Assembly (NCBI GenBank): GCA_029239785.1
Contig: JARBUG010000009.1
Span: forward strand, 1-63,700
Direction of reading: 5' to 3'
Origin: Symbiobacteriaceae bacterium
Lineage (GTDB): Bacteria; Bacillota; Sulfobacillia; Symbiobacteriales; Symbiobacteriaceae
Length of the DNA: 63,700 bases
Position numbers and translations under genes: made by a program. The notes under the pieces are model-generated. The model ran no database searches, was not told where the DNA came from, and saw only the letters and a list, made by a program, of their open reading frames with translations. This document shows positions 36,167 through 44,819 of this stretch, piece after piece. Numbering within the stretch: the stretch's first letter is position 1; each line of letters begins with the position of its first letter.

Positions 36167-38542
36167 ATGAAACGACTGCGTAACTCCCTCGTGTGCAAGT
36201 TGATCATCCTCCTGCTGGCAATCGGGTTTCTTCCGAACGTGCAGCCTATCCGCGCCCGGGCCGCCGAACAAGCGCCTTCCCTTACGGTGACGCTCAGCAA
36301 CGGCGGCGTTCTGGCCGCCGATGGAAAGCCGCACCGCATCACCGTGACAGTTACCGCGCAGGGACAGGCTGTCGCCGGCGCTGCGGTCTATGTCAATAAC
36401 GAAGCCACCGGTATGACCGATGCCAAAGGGAAGAAAGTGCTCTCGATCACGGAATCTGGGCGGCGTTGGGTATCCGTGCGGGTCGCCGCCCCGGGAGGGC
36501 TGGAGAAAACGGTGCACGTGGCCGCCCTCGGCCCGGGAGACGGCGCCATCGATCTCCGGGCCGTCGACCGGGCCGGCAAGCCGCTGGCAGGCCGGGCCAA
36601 CATCGTCATGGATATCGACTGGACGATTCCCGAAGAGGGCGCGCTCCTGATTCTGCCTCAGGGCACACAACGCGGGTATTTTCACGCCTGGGACCCCACC
36701 GGCGACCGCCTATTGCTTGAGGGCACGTTCACGGTAAAGGCCGGCACCCGGTCATCCGTCACACTGCGTGGCGATGACCGCAAACTCGTCCCGCTTGCCA
36801 TCAAATCTGCGGGGACCTCCGGCTACATCGAGATCAACCGGGCTGACGCCCCCTACCAGTACCCGTCTTCCTTCGCCGCTCCTTGGGATGGCAAGGCAAC
36901 GCGCGTCTGGCTCACGCCGGGCACCTGGGACATCGCACATGAATACCAGGCGCCGATCGTCGATTATGTGATCGGCAAGCCGCGGGACCAATACTTGCTG
37001 ACGGCCTTTGCCCGAGAAGTTGGCGAGCAGGGGGCCTCGGTGGAGCTGAAGGCTGAAAACCTGGCGAAGGTCATACCTACGCTGGCACCCGGCATGTGGG
37101 CCAAGGACTTCCGGTTCTCGCTAAGTATGTCGCACAAATCCTATTGGCCCTGCTACTTCGATGGCGGCAGTCCCCTGTTTGTCTCAGCCGGTACCTATCC
37201 AGGCAGCGACATTTCATTCAGTCAAGACGACCGCTACTACTCCTGGCGTACCGATTCGTTTGGTGCGGACGGGCCCGTCACCTTTGCCCCCGGCAAAGTC
37301 TATCCCATCACGGTGGGTGGGACGCTGCGGGCGAGCATCCAGATGGAGCGGTTCTCTCCGCCCGATGCCGAAGTGAGAGGCACCGCCATCCTCGGCAACG
37401 AACACGGCATAGCACTCGTTTCGGGCAGCAAGCTGGCCGTCACCGCTGTCGGTCCTGACGGCGAGGAACTGCCGGTTACCGTGGGGTGGGATCACTCCTT
37501 CTCCTTCGTACCGACGGTCGTAGGGCGCTACACGGTGACGGCAACCCATACCGACGCCGGCCCGAGGGTCGGTGCTGCGTACAGTTCGGCGACGGCCTAC
37601 CTGGACGTGGTCGAGCCGAAGTTTACGGTCACAGGCGGCTTTGCCGGCCTCCGTACGGGCAGCCGTTACCGCATCGAGGGCGCCCTGGCCGGAGGCGTGA
37701 AGGCCTCTGCGATGGAGATGACCCTGAGCAGCGACTGGAGCGGCGATATCTTTGTCGCCCCAGTCGGTGCGGATGGGCGATATACCTTCTCCGGGGCCCT
37801 GGCGGAGCCGCTGCCTGAGAGCACAGGCGTGCAGGTGCGAGTGCGCATCAAGGGAGACCCGGCCAGCGAGATCAGGTACACGGGGTTGGTTGATGTCGCA
37901 CCGCCGGTCATTATGACGGCCGACCCGAAGGTGGTCGACCTCCGTCTGGCGATTTCGGGGACGGTATCGGATAACTGGCGGGGGAGTATCGCCGGCGCCC
38001 GGGTGGAGTACACCGCCGACCTGAAGGGCGGCACGGGGTGGAAGGCTGGCACCGTCGAACTGCTCGACATGCCCGAAGTGGCCCCTCTGGAGGCCGAGAC
38101 CTTCACCGTGTGGTCGGCCCTGCCTCTGGGGGCTGACGCCTACCGCGTCCGGCTGCAGCTGATTGATACCGCAGGCAACGAAAGTGACTGGTACGACCTG
38201 GAGGTCGACATGCCCGAGTCAACCGCTACCCTCACCCTCTGGCCGGAGAAGCGGTCGTTCTACATCGATACCGAAAACAAGGTGACGGTGACCGTCTTGC
38301 AGGACGGCCTCCCCGTCGGCGGGCTGACGGTAAGGGTGGCGGATGAGCAGAACCGGGTTCTGGGCGAGGCTGCCACAAACGCCGAAGGAACGGCCAGGTT
38401 GACGGTGATTCCGCGTGACGTCCACTTTATCAATGTGAGCCTGCTGGCGGGCAAGACGGTGATCAAAACGGGGACCGTGTTCACGCTGCCCAAAGGTGCG
38501 TCAGTCAAATACGACGAAAAGACCCTGCCGCCCGTCTGGTGA
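36167..38542 (+). CDS. Large secreted protein with Ig-like/carboxypeptidase-regulatory-like repeats
   Basis: A 791-residue protein with a signal peptide (LIILLLAIGFLPNVQPIRARAA). Repeated beta-sandwich-type segments follow. An early one (VTVTAQGQAVAGAAVYVNNE) and a late one (VTVLQDGLPVGGLTVRVADE, then LGEAATNAEGTARLTV) have the pattern of bacterial Ig-like modules in which a ligand-free loop carries D/N-A-x-G. No catalytic domain is recognised. The start is ATG 36167 behind GGAGG; an earlier in-frame ATG at 36122 falls in the preceding hairpin. An adhesive or structural surface role is inference. Confidence 0.65.
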   Translation: MKRLRNSLVCKLIILLLAIGFLPNVQPIRARAAEQAPSLTVTLSNGGVLAADGKPHRITVTVTAQGQAVAGAAVYVNNEATGMTDAKGKKVLSITESGRRWVSVRVAAPGGLEKTVHVAALGPGDGAIDLRAVDRAGKPLAGRANIVMDIDWTIPEEGALLILPQGTQRGYFHAWDPTGDRLLLEGTFTVKAGTRSSVTLRGDDRKLVPLAIKSAGTSGYIEINRADAPYQYPSSFAAPWDGKATRVWLTPGTWDIAHEYQAPIVDYVIGKPRDQYLLTAFAREVGEQGASVELKAENLAKVIPTLAPGMWAKDFRFSLSMSHKSYWPCYFDGGSPLFVSAGTYPGSDISFSQDDRYYSWRTDSFGADGPVTFAPGKVYPITVGGTLRASIQMERFSPPDAEVRGTAILGNEHGIALVSGSKLAVTAVGPDGEELPVTVGWDHSFSFVPTVVGRYTVTATHTDAGPRVGAAYSSATAYLDVVEPKFTVTGGFAGLRTGSRYRIEGALAGGVKASAMEMTLSSDWSGDIFVAPVGADGRYTFSGALAEPLPESTGVQVRVRIKGDPASEIRYTGLVDVAPPVIMTADPKVVDLRLAISGTVSDNWRGSIAGARVEYTADLKGGTGWKAGTVELLDMPEVAPLEAETFTVWSALPLGADAYRVRLQLIDTAGNESDWYDLEVDMPESTATLTLWPEKRSFYIDTENKVTVTVLQDGLPVGGLTVRVADEQNRVLGEAATNAEGTARLTVIPRDVHFINVSLLAGKTVIKTGTVFTLPKGASVKYDEKTLPPVW

Positions 38543-38560
38543 GCGGCAGGGTCCCTTTTT
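38521..38560 (+). terminator. Terminator of the large secreted protein gene
   Basis: GACCCTGCCGC (38521-38531) pairs with GCGGCAGGGTC (38543-38553), followed by CCTTTTT. The stop codon TGA is in the loop. Confidence 0.88.
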
Positions 38561-38981
38561 ACGGCATCAGTTTCTTGACGGGCCGCACTACCTGGAACAT
38601 GTTGATCGCAAAGAAGACGATCCCCAGGACTTGTACCGACGCTCCAATCGGCAGCATGACTGGCACGATGCCCCGGAAGAGCAGCCCGAGCACCATGAGG
38701 GCCGTGCCCACCTGGCAGCTCCAGAAGTTGGCCCAGGCCATCCACATACGCCGAATCGGGTGGCCGGAAAAGCGGGGGAAGATGTGGTAGGCGACGCCCA
38801 TCACCATCATGAGCATGAAGCCGAGCAGGTTGGCATGGGCGTGGGCGGTGGTCGGCTGGCCCCGTCCAACTTCCATCAGCCAGGAAAGCCCGCCTGGTAT
38901 GGCCATGGTCAGCCCGAAGGAGATGCCGATGAGCAGGTAGACGACGCTGGTTCGGATGAAGCCAACCGACAGGTTGGACAT
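38559..38981 (-). CDS. Heme-copper oxidase subunit I-like small membrane protein
   Basis: A 140-residue protein with four hydrophobic helices. AHAHANLLGFMLMMVMGVAYHIFPR has the closely spaced histidines of the cytochrome oxidase/NorB-like subunit I family, but the protein is about a third of a full oxidase subunit and cannot form a complete heme-copper centre alone. It overlaps neither neighbour and is 9 nt from the ScdA_N gene upstream. The pair is plausibly concerned with nitric oxide or redox sensing. It ends 4 nt from a plus-strand terminator. Confidence 0.65.
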   Translation of the reverse strand: MSNLSVGFIRTSVVYLLIGISFGLTMAIPGGLSWLMEVGRGQPTTAHAHANLLGFMLMMVMGVAYHIFPRFSGHPIRRMWMAWANFWSCQVGTALMVLGLLFRGIVPVMLPIGASVQVLGIVFFAINMFQVVRPVKKLMP

Positions 38982-38990
38982 AGCGCTGGG

Positions 38991-39182
38991 TTAGGCCCCC
39001 TTCACGACCGGTTCGAGGACGGCGATGACCTTCTCCCACACGATGCCCTTGCGGGCAGCCGCGGGGCCGATCTCTTCCCACCCGCCGCAGCAGGTGTCGA
39101 AGCCCAGGTCGGTCAGAATTTGAAGTGTTGCCGGGAACGTTTCGATGATCTGATTCAGGGTTACGTTCGGCTTGATTTCCAA
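38991..39182 (-). CDS. ScdA_N/DUF542-type small protein (RIC N-terminal domain only)
   Basis: A 63-residue protein. NVTLNQIIETFPATLQILTD followed by LGFDTCCGG matches the N-terminal domain of the RIC/YtfE/ScdA di-iron repair proteins, including the CCGG motif, but the hemerythrin-like di-iron domain is absent. The TTG start follows AAGGAG by 10 nt. It is upstream of the oxidase-like gene in a likely operon. Confidence 0.75.
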   Translation of the reverse strand: MEIKPNVTLNQIIETFPATLQILTDLGFDTCCGGWEEIGPAAARKGIVWEKVIAVLEPVVKGA

Positions 39183-39340
39183 GGCGCATCAACTCCTTAT
39201 GGCCAGATTATCGCACGGGGCGGCGGTCCCGGGCTGTGACGCGGGTCACGCGACCGGCGTGCGGTGGCGCGCACCGGCGCGGCGGTTGACATGCTTGGCC
39301 AGGGACGAGCATACCTTTCCGCATGAGGGGGAGGTTTGCG

Positions 39341-40921
39341 ATGAGCCGCAAGGAGTCGTTGGTGCGTGGCGCCGCCGCGCTGGCCGTGGCCGGTCTGGTG
39401 ATCAAGCTGTCTAACCTGCTCGTACGCGTTCCCCTGACCCGTTTGATGACCGCCGAAGGGCTAGGCATTTACCAGATGGCCCTGCCGGCGTTTTACGCGC
39501 TTTTTCATATCGCGGCCGGCGGCGTCCCGGTGGCTGTGCAGAACCTCGTGGCAGAGTACACATCGAAAGGGCGCCGGGCCGTGGCACGGCAGGTGCTCTC
39601 CATCGCCCGGACCTATGCGGTCATGGCCGGCGGTGCGGCCACGCTGCTGCTGCTGGTGGGCGCCCCCCTGCTGGCGCGGCTGCTGGGCGAAAAACGGGCT
39701 ACCTGGTCGTTAGTGGCGGTGGCACCGGCTGTGGTGCTGTTCGCCGTGGACGCAATCTACCGGAACTACCTGCAGGGCCGCAAGCTCATGACCCCGAGCG
39801 CCACGGCCAGCATACTGGAGCAGGGGTCGAAGGTGGCCGTTACCATTGTGGCGGCCTACGCGCTCTTCCAGCATGGAAAGGAAGCCGCGGCCGCTGGTGC
39901 GGCCCTGGGCATTACAGCCGGCGCCTTCATCTCGCTCATGTACATGCTCTATGTCTATGGCCAGATCCGTCGCGAAGATGGCCCCCTGACCGATGGCCTG
40001 GAGTCCAGGGCGCTGCTGGCCCGCCGGATGGTCAAGCTGGCCTGGCCGGTGACGCTGGGCTCCATTTTTATGCCGGTCATGCAACTGATGGATGTGGGGA
40101 TCATCCAGCGCGGTTTTCTGCGGGCCGGCTACCTGCAGGACCAGGCGACGGCCATGTACGGGTACTACTCGGGCATTGCGGTCCAGGTGGCCTGGTTTCC
40201 CTTCGTGCTGACCAACGCCCTGGCGAATGCGATGGTGCCCGTGCTGGCAGGCGCAAAGGCCCGGGGCGACAAGGAGGCGGTGGTGGACCGGGTGCTGCTG
40301 GGGCTGCGGGCGACCGGGCTGATCTGTCTGCCCGTGGCCTTCGGGATTGCGGTGCTGGCGGCACCCATTGCGGGGCTGTTCGGCGAGCCCCGGGCGGCGG
40401 TGCCGCTCATGTATATGGCGCCCGTGGCCTACCTGGGCCCCCTGGCCTGGCTGATGACGGCCCAGCTTCAGGCCCTGGGCCGCACGGGGCCGCCCATGCG
40501 GAATTTCGCGATCGCCATGGTGATCAAGATCGCCATGGATGCGCTGCTGGCGCCCATTCGCGGGATCGATATCCGGGGTGTGGCGGCGGCGAGCATGGTG
40601 ATGTTCTTCATTTGGTGCTGGATGAACGCCCGGACGCTGGAGAATGAGCTTCAGGAGCGGCTGCCGTGGTTCTGGTTGCTCAGGGGGCCATTGCTGGCTT
40701 CCCTTGCCATGGGCGGGGCCTTGTTCGGCATGGCGGCGGTAGGTGCGCTGCCCCGGGCGAACTGGGCGACGGTGTCGGCGGCGGTGGGTGTGGCGCCGTT
40801 GTTGTATGTGACGGTGCTGATGGTAACCCGGGCGATTACCTGGGCAGAGTTCAAGGAGATGTCCGGGCCTGTGGGGGTGCGGTTGGAGCGACTGTTCCAG
40901 GCGATCTGGCCTTTTTCGTGA
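39341..40921 (+). CDS. Polysaccharide/lipid flippase, SpoVB-MurJ-like (MOP superfamily)
   Basis: A 526-residue protein with about 14 hydrophobic helices. The N-terminal LAVAGLVIKLSNLLVRVPL and GLGIYQMALPAFYALFHIA are typical of the SpoVB/PST branch, which moves lipid-linked sugars or supports spore cortex formation. GGGGGAGG precedes ATG 39341; an upstream in-frame ATG (39323) lacks a site. Upstream, TTGACA (39286-39291) and CATACC 18 nt further might form a promoter. The CATACCTT segment also resembles a sporulation sigma-E -10 box, but this is weak. Confidence 0.8.
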   Translation: MSRKESLVRGAAALAVAGLVIKLSNLLVRVPLTRLMTAEGLGIYQMALPAFYALFHIAAGGVPVAVQNLVAEYTSKGRRAVARQVLSIARTYAVMAGGAATLLLLVGAPLLARLLGEKRATWSLVAVAPAVVLFAVDAIYRNYLQGRKLMTPSATASILEQGSKVAVTIVAAYALFQHGKEAAAAGAALGITAGAFISLMYMLYVYGQIRREDGPLTDGLESRALLARRMVKLAWPVTLGSIFMPVMQLMDVGIIQRGFLRAGYLQDQATAMYGYYSGIAVQVAWFPFVLTNALANAMVPVLAGAKARGDKEAVVDRVLLGLRATGLICLPVAFGIAVLAAPIAGLFGEPRAAVPLMYMAPVAYLGPLAWLMTAQLQALGRTGPPMRNFAIAMVIKIAMDALLAPIRGIDIRGVAAASMVMFFIWCWMNARTLENELQERLPWFWLLRGPLLASLAMGGALFGMAAVGALPRANWATVSAAVGVAPLLYVTVLMVTRAITWAEFKEMSGPVGVRLERLFQAIWPFS

Positions 40922-40970
40922 GTTGTTGTGGCCGTGGCGGCGGGTGGCCGGGTATGCCCCCTCGTTGCCC

Positions 40971-41080
40971 GTGAAGCTCCGTAACAGCCAGTAAGCCTGC
41001 CGGTCGGGCGCCGACCGCCTCCCGGCGGCGGCTGACTGGTCGGGTAGCGACAGGCTAACTGGCTGTAACTCCGTCTTCAC
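40971..41080. repeat. 110-bp element with imperfect terminal inverted repeats
   Basis: GTGAAG at 40971 and CTTCAC ending at 41080 bracket the unit. ACAGCCAGTAAGCCTGCCG on the left matches ACAGCCAGTTAGCCTGTCG read from the right. Between the arms is a further hairpin CGGTCGG/CCGACCG. It fills much of the 288-nt gap between the flippase and the response regulator. No coding capacity. Confidence 0.65.
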
Positions 41081-41150
41081 AACGGCACTTCGGCGGCATG
41101 CCCGGCCCCCCGCCGGGTGCACGGCCGCTCCATCTCACTTGTACGCGGGC

Positions 41151-41183
41151 GACCGGGGCGGGCCATCGAGGCCCGCCCCGGTC
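41151..41183. terminator. Perfect 14-bp hairpin before the response regulator gene
   Basis: GACCGGGGCGGGCC pairs with GGCCCGCCCCGGTC around loop ATCGA. No T-run follows. It resembles the hairpin at 26076-26108 in stem length and loop. Confidence 0.5.
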
Positions 41184-41209
41184 GTTGACAACAGGAAACA
41201 TAAAAAACC

Positions 41210-41974
41210 GTGCTGGAAGGAGGAATTCCCGAGGGGCGCACTCAAACCTGTCTGGTGAAGTTTGTCGCCACTCAGCCGATCGGGGGAATCTCTACGAACA
41301 CCATCCTTATCATCGAAGATAACGAAGACGTCAATCGCATGCTGGCAGAAGCATTGACCGAGGCCGGCTACGCCGTCAAATCGGTCTACTCCGGCACTGG
41401 TGGTCTGAAGGAACTCAGAGATCATACCTACGACCTGGTGCTGCTGGACATCATGCTGCCCTACAAAAGCGGAGATGAAGTCTTAAAGGAGCTTCGATCC
41501 TTTACCGACATTCCGGTCATCATCGTCTCCGCCAAGGACATGGTAGGCACAAAAGTCGACCTGCTGAAGCTGGGCGCCGATGACTATATCACCAAGCCCT
41601 TTGATTTGGGCGAAGTGGTGGCGCGGGTAGAGTCCCATCTCCGCCGTTCACGCCGGCAACTGCCTGCGGGCAGAGTCTTCCGGTACAAGGACATCGTGCT
41701 GGATGACGGCACAAAATCGGTCGTTGTGGGCGGGAACGAGCTAGAACTGACGGCCAAGGAATACATGATCCTGGAGTTGCTTATGAAGTACCGGGGAAAG
41801 GTCTTCACCAAGGCAAGTCTCTATGAATCCATCTGGCAGGATGAATACCTCGACAACGAAAACGCCGTGAAAACGCATATCAGCAACCTTCGCACCAAGC
41901 TGAAACATGCCAACCCGCACGTGGAGTATATCGAGACGATCTGGGGACTGGGGTATCGGCTCTGTAAGGAATAA
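41210..41974 (+). CDS. OmpR-family response regulator
   Basis: A regulator of up to 254 residues. ILIIEDNEDVNRMLAEAL starts the receiver domain, Asp80 in LVLLDIMLPYKSG is the phosphorylation site, and TKPFDLGEVVARV closes it. The winged-helix DNA-binding domain ends TIWGLGYRLCKE. The start is uncertain: GTG 41210 gives a 30-residue polar leader not usual for the family, and the next in-frame GTG is 41255. It precedes an ABC ATPase, a permease and a kinase, as in antimicrobial-peptide response modules. Confidence 0.85.
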   Translation: MLEGGIPEGRTQTCLVKFVATQPIGGISTNTILIIEDNEDVNRMLAEALTEAGYAVKSVYSGTGGLKELRDHTYDLVLLDIMLPYKSGDEVLKELRSFTDIPVIIVSAKDMVGTKVDLLKLGADDYITKPFDLGEVVARVESHLRRSRRQLPAGRVFRYKDIVLDDGTKSVVVGGNELELTAKEYMILELLMKYRGKVFTKASLYESIWQDEYLDNENAVKTHISNLRTKLKHANPHVEYIETIWGLGYRLCKE

Positions 41975-42067
41975 AACATCGCTTTCCCGACACTTTTCTT
42001 TTGAGACTTAACCTTTTCTAGACCTTCGCGCATTACACTGAGTCCTCGAAAGGACCGGTGAGCAACG

Positions 42068-42988
42068 TTGCAACGCATCTTACACGCAGATCGCCTCACG
42101 AAGACCTACAGTGGTGTCCAGTCTTTGCACGATGTCTCCATCACGCTGGAATCCGGCAGAATCTACGGCCTCATTGGGCAGAACGGCGCCGGCAAAACGA
42201 CGCTGATGCGGCTGATTACAGGGCTCGCATTTCCTACCAGCGGCAGTCTCGAGCTGTTCGGGCATACCGGGGAAAACGCTCTGCAAATTGAGCGGAAGCG
42301 CATTGGTGCGATGATTGAAAACCCCGGCCTTGTTCCGCACATGACCGCCGCGGAGAATCTCCGACTGCACCGGATCATGCGTGGGATTCCCGGCAGCGAC
42401 GTTGAGGGTGAACTGTTGGGGCTGGTCGGACTGGCTGAAACGGGGAAGAAGAAAGCGAAGGACTTCTCCCTGGGCATGAAACAGCGGCTGGGCATCGCCA
42501 TCGCACTGCTCGGCAGCCCGGAGCTGCTGATTCTCGACGAGCCGATCAACGGGCTTGACCCTCTGGGCGTCGTCGAGGTGCGCAACCTGCTCAAACGGCT
42601 CTGCGAAGAACAGCAAATGACGATTCTGATCTCCAGCCATAACCTCCCCGAGCTTTACCAGACCGCAACCGATTACATCATCATCCACAAAGGCGAAATC
42701 ATGCAGACACTGACACTGGCGCAGCTTGAAGAACGCTGCAAACATCATCTGCTGATTCGCTGCCCCCAGCCAGAGAAACTGGCCAGCGTGTTGGAAATGA
42801 AGTTGAACACCAAGAACTTCAAGGTCATGCCAGACCAGGCTGTGAAGCTGTATGACTACCTGGACGACAAAGAGAGGGTCGCCAGGGTTCTCGTTGAAAG
42901 CGGGATCATCGTCACCCACCTTTCCAGTGAAGGCGACTCGCTTGAAGACTACTTCATTTCCACCATCGGAGGTGGCCAGCATGTATAA
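42068..42988 (+). CDS. ABC transporter ATPase, BcrA-like
   Basis: A 306-residue ATP-binding protein. Walker A is GQNGAGKTTL, the signature region is FSLGMKQRLGIA (a normal variant for this family), and Walker B is LLILDEPINGLDP. Length and sequence fit the BcrA/lantibiotic-immunity ATPases. The TTG start lies behind GGTGAG. The gene overlaps the permease gene by 8 nt. The cluster suggests export of, or protection from, a peptide antibiotic, but the substrate is not shown. Confidence 0.87.
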   Translation: MQRILHADRLTKTYSGVQSLHDVSITLESGRIYGLIGQNGAGKTTLMRLITGLAFPTSGSLELFGHTGENALQIERKRIGAMIENPGLVPHMTAAENLRLHRIMRGIPGSDVEGELLGLVGLAETGKKKAKDFSLGMKQRLGIAIALLGSPELLILDEPINGLDPLGVVEVRNLLKRLCEEQQMTILISSHNLPELYQTATDYIIIHKGEIMQTLTLAQLEERCKHHLLIRCPQPEKLASVLEMKLNTKNFKVMPDQAVKLYDYLDDKERVARVLVESGIIVTHLSSEGDSLEDYFISTIGGGQHV

Positions 42989-43778
42989 CCTGATGTGGGC
43001 GGATATGTTCCAGCTGCGCAAGTCGGTCATGATGAAGGTGCTGCTGGGCATCACCACGGTCAGTGCGGTAATCATGGCCGTGATGGCTTACCTGATCCCG
43101 CAGGAGAAGATCGCAGACAGCATGGCCGGCCTGGGGTTCATGTTCTCTGATGTCAACATGACCAGCATCCTAGGCGCGGTGGTTGCCAGTGTAATCATAT
43201 GCAGCGATTTCGATCACAAGGTGATCCATCACGCGGTTGCTACGGGCCACAGCCGGGGCGCCGTCATTGCCAGCAAAGCGGCCGTCTTTTCCTGTGCCCT
43301 GGCGGTGATTCTGCTTCCCTATGCCGTCATTACCGGCATTGCGCTTGGCACGGGTTCGGAGTTCAACATGGGCGCCGTGTCCCTGGGCTTTCTGCATCTG
43401 TTGACGTCCAAGGCTGGGGCCGCCATGTCAGCACCTGAGGTATGGAAGCTGCTGGCTGTCATGTTGACCCTGATCATGGTCTATGTGGCACAGCTAAGCC
43501 TTTGTGTGCCACTGGCCCTGGTGCTCCGCAGGCCGGTCCTGGTAGTCGCCATCTATTATGGGTTCTCGATTCTGACCGGGCAGCTGGCGGGACTGAGGGA
43601 GAGTTATCCGCTATTCGACCGGATTTCCGCCTGGACGCCCTACGGCGGCAACTACTCATTTCTCACACTGGATACGGGAGCGGGAGAGATCTTGGAGGCC
43701 ATCGCTGTGAGCCTGCTCTTTGTGGCGGCAATGCTGGCTGTCAGCTACGGCTCCTTCCGCAAGGCCGACATCAAGTAG
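42981..43778 (+). CDS. ABC-2 type permease, BcrB-like
   Basis: A 265-residue membrane protein with six hydrophobic segments. SVIICSDFDHKVIHHAVATG corresponds to the coupling helix region of ABC-2 permeases. ATG 42981 is preceded by GGAGGTGG within the end of the ATPase gene, so the two are translated together. It should form the membrane channel for the ATPase. Confidence 0.85.
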   Translation: MYNLMWADMFQLRKSVMMKVLLGITTVSAVIMAVMAYLIPQEKIADSMAGLGFMFSDVNMTSILGAVVASVIICSDFDHKVIHHAVATGHSRGAVIASKAAVFSCALAVILLPYAVITGIALGTGSEFNMGAVSLGFLHLLTSKAGAAMSAPEVWKLLAVMLTLIMVYVAQLSLCVPLALVLRRPVLVVAIYYGFSILTGQLAGLRESYPLFDRISAWTPYGGNYSFLTLDTGAGEILEAIAVSLLFVAAMLAVSYGSFRKADIK

Positions 43779-43818
43779 TGGCCGGCTCCCCACGCCCGGG
43801 GAACCCGCCGAAGGGTCG

Positions 43819-44721
43819 GTGAACCGATTGACAGGGATCGTTGGGGCTTTGTGCGTCGTGATCCTCCTGTTGTGTGTATACCTGGTGATTCTCCGGCGGC
43901 AAATCCGAAGCATAAACCGGCAGCTAACGAAACGGCTGGAGGAACAGACACGCCAGCCCATCAGCCTGGCGCTGATTGACAAGGAGCTTGTGGCGCTGGC
44001 AGTCAACATCAACAGATGCCTGAAGGCGGAGGAGACCCTCCGCCTCAACGGCGTTCGTGAAGAAAAGCGATTTCGTCAGTTGATCGCCGACATCTCCCAT
44101 GATTTGCGTACGCCTCTTACGGCCATCAAGGGGTATCAGCAGTTGGTGGCTGGCGGAGCGCTGTCACCCGACCAGCGGCGGAGACTGGAGACCGCCCAGA
44201 AGCATACCAGCGAACTGGGCACGCTGATCGAGCACTTTTTTGAGTATGCCTATTTGGTGGATGCCGAGCCGGTCGTTCGTACGGATCGAGTCAACCTGAC
44301 AAACCTGGTGGCGGAGTGCCTTGCGGACTCTGTAGCCGTGCTTGAAGCACACAACATGGCGGTGCGTTTTTACGAAACTCCGCCCGTCTTTGCCCTTGCG
44401 GATCAGGAGATGACGGTCAGAATCGTCAAGAATCTGATTCGAAACTGTGTGCAGCACGCGGGCGGGGAGATCGAAGTCCGGCTGCTGGCCACGCAAAGTG
44501 CCGTGATATCGTTCCGAAACGTGGTGAAGAACGCTTCGGAGATCGATGTACGTCAACTGTTCGACCGTTTCTACACAGGTGATAAGGCGCGGGGCAAGAC
44601 CACGGGACTCGGCCTATCCATCGTGCGGCTGCTGGCCGAGCAGATGGGCGGCAGTACTTGCGCGTCCCTCAAGGACGGGGTGCTTGAGATTCGGGTGGAG
44701 CTTCGGCCGGCTGAGGCATGA
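43819..44721 (+). CDS. Sensor histidine kinase of the BcrAB-like module
   Basis: A 300-residue kinase with a single N-terminal membrane helix and no extracellular sensor. His94 in ISHDLRTPLTAIKGY is the phosphorylation site, NLIRNCVQHAGG is the N box, and TTGLGLSIVRLLAEQMGG is the G2 box. Without a sensor domain it probably takes its signal from the adjacent ABC transporter, as in BceS-type systems. GTG 43819 is chosen; TTG 43828 is a nearby alternative with better spacing from AAGGG. Confidence 0.83.
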   Translation: MNRLTGIVGALCVVILLLCVYLVILRRQIRSINRQLTKRLEEQTRQPISLALIDKELVALAVNINRCLKAEETLRLNGVREEKRFRQLIADISHDLRTPLTAIKGYQQLVAGGALSPDQRRRLETAQKHTSELGTLIEHFFEYAYLVDAEPVVRTDRVNLTNLVAECLADSVAVLEAHNMAVRFYETPPVFALADQEMTVRIVKNLIRNCVQHAGGEIEVRLLATQSAVISFRNVVKNASEIDVRQLFDRFYTGDKARGKTTGLGLSIVRLLAEQMGGSTCASLKDGVLEIRVELRPAEA

Positions 44722-44756
44722 TTTGCCCCGCAACGTGGGGCCGGCGAATCACGAAA

Positions 44757-44794
44757 GCGCCCACCCGGTGTCAACCGGGTGGGCGCCATTTTCT
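44757..44794. terminator. Terminator between the kinase and marR genes
   Basis: GCGCCCACCCGG (44757-44768) pairs with CCGGGTGGGCGC (44775-44786), followed by ATTTTCTT on plus and TTTC on minus. It serves two convergent genes. Confidence 0.85.
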
Positions 44795-44819
44795 TCCTTG
44801 GCGAACGGAAGGCCTTTTT

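Noticed and set aside
41210..44721. Lantibiotic biosynthesis cluster
   Set aside because: Only a regulator, ABC ATPase, permease and kinase are present. No precursor peptide, LanB, LanC or LanM-like gene is seen, so this is a resistance or sensing module at most.
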